Assembly: GCA_029207755.1 (NCBI GenBank)
Contig: JARCOQ010000016.1
Span: 4,593,001-4,657,000 of the forward strand
Origin: Chamaea fasciata
Lineage: Eukaryota > Chordata > Aves > Passeriformes > Sylviidae
Reading direction: 5' to 3'
DNA: 64,000 nucleotides
Positions 25,201-36,046 of this stretch are shown in pieces. How positions within the stretch are numbered: the stretch's first letter is position 1; the number at the start of each line of letters is the position of its first letter. The translations under genes and the position numbers were made by a program. The notes beneath the pieces are model-generated. The model searched no databases. It was not told where the DNA came from and worked only from the letters and a program-made list of their open reading frames with translations.

Positions 25201-25714
25201 GCAACACCGAGTGATGCAATTGCACCCTCTGCAAGACAGAGGGACATGAAAGCAGAGGAGGTAAAAGCAGCTGGGAGTTTTTGGGATTCATGAGGTGGTG
25301 CTGGTCCTCATAATTTCCACAATCTCTGTGGCCGGTTCTGTGTGTCCTCACCCTGGAGGGGGAGGCTGTGCTTCTCCCAGGGCTCATCCAGCCCTGCTGT
25401 GCTGCCTGTAGCTGCTGTGGCAGCACCCCAGTGATTGTGCTGTGTTCTGGGACAGGGAGCCCTCAGGACCATCCCAGTGTGGGGAGGGTCCCAGTCCTGC
25501 AGCAGTGAATTTCCCAACACAGTCACCTCTGTCTCCAGCCTTGGCTCCAAGAGATGCCTGAACTCAGCTGCCTGCCCTGCTGAGAATGCTCTTCTGGGGG
25601 CTCCCTGCCACCTTTCCCCCACTGACTGGGCAGGGAACTGAGTTAAATGGAGTTTTGGTGTGATCCATGCCAGCTGTTCTGGTGGTTTTATGCCAGGAGG
25701 TGTTTGGAGGACCC
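25201..25714. other. GC-rich patch without recognised gene
   Basis: About 500 bp are richer in GC than the surroundings, and several frames are open on both strands, the longest a 154-codon minus-strand frame at 25308-25772. Multiple open frames are expected at this composition. No family or good splice pair is recognised. It ends at the 25715 hairpin. Confidence 0.5.
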
Positions 25715-25753
25715 GCATGGACCCATTTCGCAGAGGCGAAATGTGTTCCATGC
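25715..25753. other. 15-bp stem hairpin
   Basis: GCATGGA (25715-25721) pairs with TCCATGC (25747-25753), and CATTTCGC (25724-25731) pairs exactly with GCGAAATG (25736-25743). The loop is AGAG, and a small internal loop (CC against TGT) separates the two stems. It stands at the right-hand end of a GC-rich patch. It could be a structured RNA element, a palindromic repeat remnant or chance. Confidence 0.4.
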
Positions 25754-28510
25754 TGCGACCCTGCTTTGTCATGCTGGTGAGTGAGTGATGGGAGTGAAGA
25801 GGGAATAATTAATACCATTATAACAACTGGGAGTGTTTTTAGCATTAGCTAAAGTAGGAGGCACAAATATTTCTTCAGGCAGAAACACTCTCTAGATAAT
25901 GCAGCAGAACAATGCGTGTGCCAGGGCAGTGGTATCTGTCCAGGACAATGCAGAGTATGTTAGTTCGATAGAAACACAAATCATGTAGAGTCTCTCCCAG
26001 CTGAAACAGCAGCAAAGTTATTCAAAGCAAATATATGCAGTGGCTGAACTTCCTCTAGCGCTTTGTGAATGGAGTTCAAGTGATGAGAGTTTGGCCTGTT
26101 TCCAGAGAGCCAGGCTTCTGTTTCCAGTGCTGGCAGAATAATGTTTGGGAAATAAGCTTGAATCTGAAATGTAAACATGTCCTTTAGGTCACCAGACTTT
26201 TGAAATCAGCTAAAGGGAGTTGAAACAATTAAAAACCGTGGGGTGGAAATATGGTGGTTGGAGATACTGCAGAGGGAAGTCATTTGAAGTGTTCATCTCT
26301 TTGGAGCAGAGGACCTTCTTCGTAGGCAGAGATGGGCCTACAGTGTTGTCTTCAGGGAGCCCACAAAATTCACTCCATAAAATTACCAATAGCTCTTGCT
26401 CTCAGTGTTAACAGAGGACAGTAAGTTATTATACAAACATTTATGTCTGGACAGGTTCATCATCTTCTTCCTCTTCTTTTCTTCATGGTGAGAGATGGGT
26501 GAAAGCCAAGGCAAATAGCAGACATCTATTTTTAGGATTTTTTTAGGGACCTTGTTAGTGAGGAATTGTTATGGGCATTTTTGTTCAAATCTTCCTCACA
26601 TGGCAGCCAGAGGAAAACTCTTTTGACCTGAATGGGAAACAAGTCAGGCTTCTGATATTTTTATACGCTATAAAAAATATTGTCTTTCCTCTTAGATACT
26701 TCTTTGAGTGAGTGAGAAAAATAAAAAACATTTCATTTCTGTCATGCTTTCCAGCTGAAGTCCTCTAAGTGCTTTAGAATTATTGGGGATTCTAAAGTGG
26801 ACATCCCTTTAATTCTGGTAGCACTCATTTCAGCATTATGGATGGAGAGCAAAGAGAAGCTACTTGAGGTTCTCAGGCCAGAGCTGTACGAGCACCAATC
26901 TCTTCTGGCACTGTTCCCACAATTCTGTTTTTTCTCCTTGGCTATAGCGTGTCTCTACCAGCAACATGGATTTTTTCCTCCAGTATGAGCTCTGGAAACA
27001 GCTGAATAAAGCATCTCAAAATCATAACTAGGCCTGAGCTGCACAGACTTCAGCACTACATGACCTTTAAGTGCTGTCAAGGAGTCTTGCAGAGAAAGCT
27101 GATCTGTTTACCTGGGAGGCCAGTTTGCAGCAGGAAATAAAACAGGTGCATTTGGGTAATTATTGGACATGCCACACTCTCCTCGAATTGTAAGGAGCGC
27201 CCTACTGATTGTCCACACCTTAGACTCCATCCCCTTTGAGATGGAGTTTCCAACGTTGAGTTTTCATTCAGTGTTAAAATACCAAACAGGCTCTGTGAAG
27301 TGACTTAATCTTCTCCCTGTGTAGCGCTGAACAAAGTTTCACTGAAGCAACACATGGAATCTGCAGTTTGGAGGAGAGGAACTGAGATCACAGGGCAGAA
27401 AACAATGACTTTACAAAAGGACCAGTTTTATTAGAAGGCGAATGACATAGGAAATGCGTGATCATGGGCACTATAGCATTTAATTTCCTGAAAGGAGCTA
27501 GAATTTGATAACACATAATTGATTACACCTTGTAAAAGACTGCTGAAATCTACACCGGCTTTTTGTTTTCTTTGTAAAGCTGGTGGCTAACTTGTTAATC
27601 AATCATTTCGTTGTGATTCAGCCTGTGTATTCCACAGCCGTGGGATCCTTGTAGAAAAACATTTTGGACGCCTTTCATCAAGACATTCCACTTGTGTTTA
27701 AGTCATCAATGCACTTTATGCACCACAACATACAAAGAAGTGTGTTTCAGAGGGAATGAGAAACACCATTGTCAGGTTCTGGGAAAAATGCTGGCATCCT
27801 GGAAAATGTGTTTTCTGTAAACAGGATAAAACCCCCGCAACCTGGAGGCTTTGTTGTCGTTCTTAAACTAAAAATAGTGATGAAGCAATTGCTTTTGGTT
27901 AACTGAACGTTTTGTTTCCATTTCAAGATTGTATTGTTAAGTCTTGAGTTGTTTGGAGTTTTTTTTTTTTTTTTTTGCTATAATTGACAATTTTCTAAAT
28001 GCATTTCATAACAAAAGAAAGAAAGGAACACAAACTTTCAAATATGTCAGAGTTACTGCTGTCGTGTGCTGAGTCTCTGGCAGCATGAGCCACCTTGAGC
28101 TGGAGTTTCTTCAGCTGGAAACAGGCACATCCGTAAACAAGCAAACACTGGAGCTGCATGAAAAGGGTTAATTGGGAGGGAAAGAGAAGGAAATTTTGAC
28201 CTGGCTTATGCTTATGTAGTAGTAAAACCCTGTGAAAAGGTAAAGTCATCCAGCACAGACCTTGAAAGTCATACAATCAAACTGATTTCTATGCTGGGGG
28301 AACTGCCTTTTGCATGGAGGGGATGAGCACATGTTCATAGCACAGAAGGAAGTGGGAGGATGGCTGGCAAATTTAATTCTACTCCGATCCTGCTGTGACA
28401 CAGTGGGGGTGCCCTGTCCCTCGTTCTCCTGCTGAACAATGAGAACTCACACAGATTATGGGAGCAGGATGTCTGGAGCAGTGGATGGTGTAATCACCTG
28501 GGCAAGCCCC
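25754..28510. other. Gene-free unique sequence
   Basis: Only the T18 tract at 27959 stands out. The last 130 bp before the LTR (28380-28510) are somewhat GC-rich, with no retroviral internal sequence recognisable. Confidence 0.65.
27959..27976. repeat. T18 tract
   Basis: A run of eighteen T residues. No retroposed body with target duplications is recognised beside it. Confidence 0.9.
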
Positions 28511-28750
28511 TCGTGGTTTAACCCACCAAACAGCTGAACACTCATATCCTCTCACCAACTCCCCCTGCCCCCAGGGGGATGGGGATAAAACCTTAAAATG
28601 CATGGCTTGGGATACAGATAGGACCAAAGCAAGAAGGGAAATAATGATAGAAATGATAAAAGAATCAGAACATACAAAACAAGTGACGCCTAACTCAGCC
28701 GCTGGCCGATCCTGGCCAGCTTTCCCCATGTCTGGATGGTGGCCATGATG

Positions 28751-28873
28751 CTCTGTGACATCTACGGGGTCCCTTCCAACCCAAACCATCCTATGGTTCC
28801 ATGGGTCTGTGCTGCCCCTCCCTGGGGCCACCAGGAACCTCCCAGCACATGGAACCAGCCCCTCTGTGACATC
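28751..28873. repeat. 12-bp direct repeat bracketing the CR1-bearing insert in the LTR
   Basis: CTCTGTGACATC occurs exactly at 28751-28762 and again at 28862-28873. The CR1 scrap and about 60 bp of unrelated GC-rich sequence lie between the copies. The arrangement is what a target-site duplication around a retroposed insert of about 100 bp would look like. Chance or an internal tandem change in the LTR cannot be excluded. Confidence 0.55.
28766..28805 (+). mobile_element. CR1 LINE 3'-end fragment inside the LTR
   Basis: The segment holds GGTCCCTTCCAACCCAAACC followed by ATCCTATGGTTCCATGG. This matches the ending typical of bird CR1 elements, where CCTTCCAACCCAAACCATTC leads into short ATTCTATG-type repeats. 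Only about 40 bp is recognisable and no CR1 coding sequence is present. Its position inside the LTR suggests a nested insertion or a captured fragment. Orientation is plus, because the terminal repeats lie to the right. Confidence 0.6.
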
Positions 28874-29164
28874 AGCCCAGCCAGGGCTCCACGGGCACCA
28901 CACTGGAGGTGACAAACACGGGCTCCTGGCAGTGACAGGTGACACTGGTGACTCTGCTGTGCCTCCCTCCATGGGACACCTGTGGGTAAGTGGGAGCTCT
29001 GGGAGCTCCTCACTGCTGGGGTAGGGTGACGAGAAGAGGTTGTAAGTGCTGCTCAGCAACAAACTAAATCATCGGTGTTCTGGTTTCTCATCCGAAATAC
29101 AAAACACAGCACTGTGCCTGGTACGAGTGAGAGAAGTCACTCTCTTCCAGCTGAAACTAGGACA

Positions 29165-31764
29165 AAATGTCAGGCAAAATTTTAAAAAAGAAAAGGAGGA
29201 GATATTGATTTGGTGCTGTGCACCTACGGTTCACTGTGGAATTTTTCCAAAAAAAATATAACCCAGTCACGGCCTGTGGCTGCTCTGTTCTGCTGCCACA
29301 GGTGAGGCAATGGGGCAAGGCAGAGAGATGGCTTTATATTTGTTTTTCCTTCTGTTAAAATGAGGTTTGTCCTTAAGAAAAGACTCCAATACTAGATTAA
29401 AACAGCATCTTGAAAATGATGAAAATGAAGCAACTTGTGAGATAATATTCAGCTCGCTCTCTCACTGGTGTTGCCACTGCAGCTGAATTCAATCCCTCGG
29501 GAAGTTGTGTCTTTGTAGCAGCGTGTTTTAACAACAGATTGCCCTGGGTTAGTAATGAAAACGTTTCCAGTACTGCTGTGTTTGGGGGAAACTGTTTCAA
29601 CAGTGCTACAGAGAATCCCCAGCAATTCTCCGTGGTCTCCAGTGGCTGAGGTACACGGGTGTTGTACATGTAATGTTAGTCTAAGTTTGGTCTTTCATGT
29701 GTCCTTAAGGAAATGAGAAATGAGATTACAGCCACACTCTGTGTGTGTGTGTGACAGCCTAACACCTTGCCCCATAGGTTTTGGACCTAGTGTTTGATTT
29801 AAGCCATATTTGATGGAAAGTGGACATGTCCAAAGTTTTTAAGTTCGTCCATCATTCTTCAGGAGAGTAGATGCTGATGGGAGGGCAAGACCTTAGAAAT
29901 ACCTTTTGCATGCTCCTCAACCATAGGAAATGGTTTACTTGCAGGTTATTAAACATGCTTAAAATCCCCACAGAAGAAGGGGACCACCATCACCTCCAGC
30001 CACATATACCTTTACATGTGATCTGCTAAAAAAGAAAAAAAAATCGTGTAGCTGTGATTTAAATATCTTATTCCATAGAGATGGGTGAAAAATAGTGAGG
30101 ATGTTATTCAAAAACATGAAAACAATTAATCTGGTCTTTTTTCTTTGAAATTCAAAATGATAATAGGATATTGCAAACCAGCCAGTTGCCGTTATTGAAG
30201 TGATTAATTCAACTTTCTTGGCCAAGTCAAATCAAATACTTTTTCCTCTATGAATCCATTTTTTGATTCTCCAGATTCATTGCTTGAAGATGATCTCATG
30301 CCATTGTATGAATAAGACAAACATTTATGTGATCCCTGCCTCACCCTTTTCTCTGACGATTGATTTCTCCAGGTATTTTATTTCTGTATCAGGTAATAAG
30401 ACTGATCTGATTAGGGGGTGATGAGAATGTGAAATGCTTTGATATACAATACATTCAAAAAAGCCTGATTGAGAAATAAAAGGCAAGTACAGAAGTGAGC
30501 TCTTCTCAACATTGACGTACAAAGAGAAAAATACAGAAAATCTTTTAAATCCCTCCAAATCTTGTTAGCTAACAGAGGTCAGATTAGTCATTTTAGATGT
30601 AAGGTTGTACCCATTTGACTTTTTTTTCCCATTGCACTTTGAAGTTGTTAAAGGGCCTGTTGGAAAGTGAAAGCAGTTGATTCACTGCTCTTTTTAAGTG
30701 TATTCGGCATTTCTGAAGGAATTTTCTTTAAAAATTACAATACCTTTTAAGTCTAGCTCTAAATATCTTTTAGAAAGCTCCAGAATGTGCAATTCATTTT
30801 TGTGCCTTCATAAAAATGATGCTGAAGTGACAAGCAGGGTCACCCTTCCATGTGTTCAGGCTTCCCTAAACCTACTGGCGTCAGAAAGGTGCTGGTAAAT
30901 AGTTCTGTCTTTAAAGCTTTAAATAATTGAATTCCTTGGGATAGCAAATAACCTCCTTAAAACTTGGCAATGCTTGAACCTTTTAGCAAGCCTGATATGA
31001 AAAGGACACTATCTAAACAGCTGAATCTGAACTTCTCATGGCTTGATGGGCAGTTCTGGTTTAAAAAAAATATGTCAAGCCAAAATATTTTCTCTGTTGT
31101 CAAGTGCTTAAAGTTTTTGGATGTGCAATGCCATTGCCAAGAAATAAAGCACAAAAATAACCCCAAATCTTTGGGAAATGCTTAGAAAAACAAATCAGTT
31201 GCACTCCCTGCTCACACTAACAAATGTATTGCTGCCAAATCCTTGAGAGAGCAGAGCCCACTGAACAAGTCAAGGCACTGGGAAACCAGTGCTTGTCCAT
31301 GTGGTATGAGGACGTGTTTGAGGGAATATGAGGAAGTGTCTGAAGGAACACAATAGTGCCATGAAACTGAGGACAATGCCCCAAGTCACTGAGCACCTGC
31401 TTAGATTTCTTTACCAAACTAGTAGGCAGTGAGTCTTCTAAGCAGTGAGATGCTCCTAGTTAGCTCTGCAGGAGTAGTACATCTTCCCATGTTTAATTAT
31501 TTAAAGGAAGCTGTATAATGGGGCTTTGGAATTGTGTGACCCTCTAATCAATCCATCCACTTTTGCATAATGCATGTGGCATCGATGTTGTTCCATTTCA
31601 AGATCACTTAGGAGAAGCTTTGCCAGTCTGCCCATTGCTCCTTTGCAGTGCAGACACCAGCACAGAGCTTGCAATGCCATTTGCCTGCTGTGCTTGTTTA
31701 GAGCCAGCTGTGAATGTTCCCAACAATTAGAATTTAGAGAAGAAGCAAGAAGTCTGTAAATTCC
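29165..31764. other. Gene-free unique sequence
   Basis: It contains a short (GT)n near 29740 and AT-rich stretches at 29.9-30.8 kb. No gene or transposon is recognised. Confidence 0.65.
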
Positions 31765-31855
31765 TACGTTTGAGTGGTCTTCGTCTCCCGAAACCTCTTC
31801 TTCATTTTATGTCTGAAAAAAACCCCTTTAGGGCACCTAGGCTGGACCTACTGGA

Positions 31856-32062
31856 CTAACTCTTGCCTTTCAAATCCCGCGCTGTAATCTTAAGGAAAGC
31901 GCTGCCCGTAACAGCCTGGCAGAGTCCAAACCCTCTCCGTTCACCCTTAGGGGAGCACCTCATTGTACCTCCAGAAGGAGGAGGAAGCTTAGCTTTGGAA
32001 GGTGCGCACAGGATCCGGGACATGATGGCGCTTTCCATAAACTCCATGAAATTGTGTAGGGA
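31856..32062 (-). other. CpG-retaining block with minus-strand splice acceptor and open frame (possible terminal exon)
   Basis: On the minus strand a pyrimidine run (TTTTCCTTCTCCTCCTCTCAG) ends at 32063-32064. From there a frame stays open for 68 codons to a stop at 31856, beginning SLHNFMEFMESAIMSRILCA. The block keeps about eight CpGs in 200 bp (such as CCGCGC, AGCGCT and GTGCGCA), whereas the surroundings have few. Three more CpGs continue to about 31765. Kept CpGs suggest constraint or lack of methylation, as in an exon, promoter or conserved element. The plus strand is also open over much of the block. I do not recognise the protein. It could be a last exon, a non-coding exon or a regulatory element. 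Confidence 0.25.
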
Positions 32063-35000
32063 CTGAGAGGAGGAGAAGGAAAACCTTAATTTCAGTAATA
32101 TCTTGATTAGATGCCTTTTAGTTCTTTAGCCTATTTTTGTCTCTCTTATCTTGTTTTTTATTGTATGTAAAGGAAGCAGGGAGGTTGCCTCAGTCCATGA
32201 CAGTCCTGCCAGAGACAAAGGGCTGTAAATATCCACTTCTAGGAGTATACGATTATTAAACATCATGTGGCCTAGCAAAGAGAGAGTAAAAAAAGCTGTT
32301 TGTCCTATGTCTTCCCTGGAACTGTCTTCATGAGCCCCAGTATTGGCCCCTGGAAATGAAAGAAAATGATTCCCTCCAGCTAGAGCAATTTATAATTGGC
32401 TGAAAAAACGTGCTACATTTTAGCCAGACCTACTTTCCACAGAAGTGTGTCTAGGATTTTTCAATTATTCTATGTAAGAGGATTCTTTACCTATGATTGC
32501 TGATTCCTAAGTCTGGACTGGACAAACAGATTGAGGCAGCCTGCCCTGTGCTGTGGAGAGGAATACAAGGATTGCAAGCAGGTTTGTCATGCCAAGATTC
32601 CTCTCCTGTGTCATGGGTACTCGCACATCTGTTGGTCCTTCTTACAGCTGTAGTCACAATGATTATTAATGAGCTGCATCTCTTCAGAGTCTGAAGTATT
32701 TGACTGTGTACTTTAATTTAAGATCATCTGTGCTGGGTAGGTTTTTTAGGTAAAACCTTGGTCCTCACTGAGGAAGAGGTGGAGTTTTGTCATTGACTTT
32801 GTAGGGACTAAGACTTTACCCCTTATGTCTACTGGTAATGATAGGTAAGTGAACATGAGCTTTTTCACAAAAAATGCCCTGCAGTGCTTCTGAAATGCGC
32901 AACACACAGAGAAATGTATTGTAGATTTAATGATTTATTCAATGAATGTAAAAGCTGGTTGCATAAAGGAGATTTAAGTGATTATTACCATCTGTCACTA
33001 GGTTTCACTGTGCTGCAATAAAAGTGTGTTTCAGATTATCAGCAGTTCAGTCATATAAAATCCAAACCCAACAAGTTTCTTGTGATGGCATTCCCCAGCT
33101 CTGCCCTTAGAATTGCCTCTCCAGATGTTGGGTATGTGGGGACAGAAAGGCACAAAGCACGGATGGAGCTCAGCTAAAAGCTTACAGAGTTCAGGGTGCA
33201 AAACTATTCAGGGTGAAAGGGTTGACCTGGATTTCAGACAGTGAGTACATCCTGTATCTAACTTTTACAGCTCCCTAATCCTCTTCCATCCTGTAAAAAT
33301 ATGGAGACAAGTTTCCCTATGTCCAGCTTTTTCTTCTTTTGATTTTGTTGCATCACTTATCATTTTAACTTTTTTTTCTCTTCTTCCCTGGCTTGCTGAA
33401 TCTTTTCTCACAGATGTAAATACAGTTCTGGGTTGGACCTGCTCCACCAGCCCCCTTAAGACCTTCCTTCACCCTTGATGCCATGAAAATAGAAAACACA
33501 GAGAAAGGAGAGGGAAAGGGAACAAGAACACTGGCAGGAACAAGACTGTGGCGCACTCCTAATCTAGCTGGGTTTTCTTCCTCCCTTCTGTGGAGGGGAT
33601 CAACAGAAGTCCAATTGTCTTGATCTATAGGTAGAACTTGGGTTAGGTTGGTTTTTATAAATGAACTAACACTTCCTTTCATATCTACTTTCTTCCTCTG
33701 ATTCAGAATCCGAAATAGGAAACTTGAAATTAATATAACACTACAGAACAGGAAAGGAAGTAGTTAATAATTTTGGGTTTTCCATCTCAGATCAAAATTA
33801 GCAATACAGAAAGTTAGTATTTTGCTATAAGCAAGGGACAAGGACATCAATCATGTTCTGTTTGTGCCCTGGGAAAACCAAAGGAGGAGGGTCTGATTCT
33901 GAATCTTACTACAGATTATTAATGAGTAACAAGCCAGAGGAAAAAAACCCAAAACCCAAAACTGCTGTTACTGTTATATAGTTTTTATCTGACTTCTACT
34001 GAATCCTTTGCTTGGTACTTTTTGCCAGTTTCCTGCAACTGAGTATTTGGTATTTTCTCATTTTGCTAATGCCTAATTATTGCTTTGTTTCAATGACTGT
34101 TGCATTCCATGGATTTCTGTCTTTAGTGATTGTGAGGGACTTCAGGATCATACAGGATGAAAGGATCAATATTATACATATAAATAATATTTACTATTTT
34201 TATTGTTCAGACACAGGCTTTTAAGCCACAACATGGCTGATTCTTTGGTGAGGTATTGTGCTCTACGTGTGCCTATCCCAGTCAATATCTCTGCCCTGTA
34301 GGGTGTTTTATTGAGCCACTTGGTTTCCTTGTGTTTGTGCTTTGCTCCTCTCACTGTCCCCACTCATCCCCTACTGTCCTTCCTGAAGACAGAGATGTAG
34401 GAGAGATACACACATCATCTCTTCATCTTTCTACATAAATGGAAGTACTGAATAACTCTTTGACAGTCTGAAAACGACCCAGTTTTGATTCTGTTGCGAA
34501 AGCCTGGAACCCTGAGCAAAGCTGTCAGTCAGTCCCTGAACAAAGACCTGATTATCTCTTGTTTGGGATCAGCTCTCTGTGGTTTGCACAGTGAATGTTG
34601 TCACTGAAAATCCTTCCTATGGCTGTAAGTGCTGGGCTTGGGCTGTTGTCACTCACTTCCTTTGATCAGTGCTGCAAGGACCAAACAGCTCCCACCCACA
34701 TGGTTTGATGGTCTGATTGGAAGGTCTTGATCCCACAGGGCTCTGGGAACAGCTTTTTGCTAAAGAAATTTTTTACAGCTGTAGGATTGAAATGCTTCAT
34801 TATTTCTGAGGCTGCAGAAAGATGGTGTTTCCCTGAGTTTAATGTGCAGGCTCTCTCTCAGGAAGCTGCAGCAAATTATTGACAGCAGAATCCAATGCAA
34901 ACCTTCACACTTCTGAAATACGTTTTCACCTATCTTTTTAGAGATATCAGCACGATGGTGCTGCTTCCTTGAATCAAAGGAACGAGGTCAGAAAGTTTTG

Positions 35001-36034
35001 AAAAGGGGATGGGATATTCCTCACTAGCAGTGGTGCTGGCTAGTTTTGTATTTGTCCTCATGAGGATGCACCGGAAATGTGGTCATGAATGGATTTATCC
35101 AGACATACATTGCTTGGTGCTTGTGTGGTACTGTACAAATTTTCTGTACTTTCTAGTTAGTTTTAAATAGCCAAAATCAAATCTAGAGTCTCTGAAATAT
35201 AGAACAGCTTCCTCAAGCTTAATTTCCTTGACTTGGGAATATTTTTTGAAAGGATCTTACAATCTCACGTTTTTGTGGATAGCTGTGTCCCTGCTGTACT
35301 CCAGAGAGTGCTTAGGGACACTCTGAACCCCAGGCAGCTGCTGAGACCAGATATCTCAGCCTGTTCTCACCAATTCTTGCAGCCTGGGACAGGAATGTGT
35401 TGGGAACAGCCCCTGAGACTTCTGCTCCTGTGACTGCCTTGTCACACAGTGAGTATTTAAACCATCTCACAAAATCATAGATAGACAGGACTTTGCTGTT
35501 TTGGATGAGCCTTTGTGAGGATGGCCTGCTTCTGTGTGGAAGGGCTGTGTTTTGTCATTGAAACCTTTTTGGTCTAAGTTACTGTACCTACAAAATATAG
35601 ATAAAAATGTTATTTTCCCACGATCTATTTAGACCTCAGGTGTCTCAAATATATATTAATTAAACTTTGTCTGTTTTAGATGTATGCTAAAAGCCTGTTA
35701 CTATCAAAATTTGCTCTGGTGGACCTGTCCTAATAATAGCTCAGACTGCATTATTTTTTATTTGCTAAAGCAAATATATGCTCAAGAATGGAAGGAAAAG
35801 GTAAAGAGTTGTGGAAACCAGAATCATCACCAGTAGGTGAGGGCATGTGTGTGGGAACTTCCCATGGGACCTTGAATATGCTATGGTGGAAAATCCATTG
35901 GTGAAGTGCTGGGCTTAAACAAGGTTCTAGCAGAGACACAGCTGGACCTGGTGTGCTTAGAAGTGACCATAAAGATATTCTACTTCCAATTTTACAGTCT
36001 TGTCTGCAAGGGCCAAATCAACTTGCAGTCAGGC

Positions 36035-36046
36035 AAAAAAAAAAAA
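36035..36046. repeat. A12 tract
   Basis: A run of twelve A residues, followed by GAAC. Confidence 0.85.

Larger units (their letters stand above)
28511..29164 (-). mobile_element. Solo LTR of an avian endogenous retrovirus (probably ERVL-like)
   Basis: Read on the minus strand, the element begins at 29164 with TGTCCTAGTTTCAGCTGG. This is close to the start of a very common bird LTR that I know to begin TGTCCTGGTTTCAGCTGG. Other landmarks agree. The stretch 29042-29078 (stem GTGCTGCTCAGCAACAAACT) and the A-rich block 28630-28690 both match the family as I remember it. The left edge TCGTGGTTTAACCC (28511) matches the far end of the LTR. I see no primer-binding site, polypurine tract or gag/pol/env-like reading frame next to it, so it looks like a solo LTR. 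The exact left edge may be 28509-28511, and I found no clear 5-bp target duplication. The ERVL class is from memory. The copy is diverged and its middle has been interrupted. Confidence 0.85.

Noticed and set aside
25308..25772. 154-codon minus-strand frame
   Set aside because: It lies in a GC-rich patch where several frames are open, with low-complexity proline, serine and glycine content and no recognised family.
28379..29062. 227-codon minus-strand open frame, the longest in the window
   Set aside because: It spans the diverged LTR, the CR1 scrap and flanking DNA, shows no known domain, and owes its length to GC-rich composition.
29738..29755. Short GT dinucleotide run (others near 11473, 11605 and 54155)
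   Set aside because: Only five to seven units each, ordinary background for vertebrate DNA.
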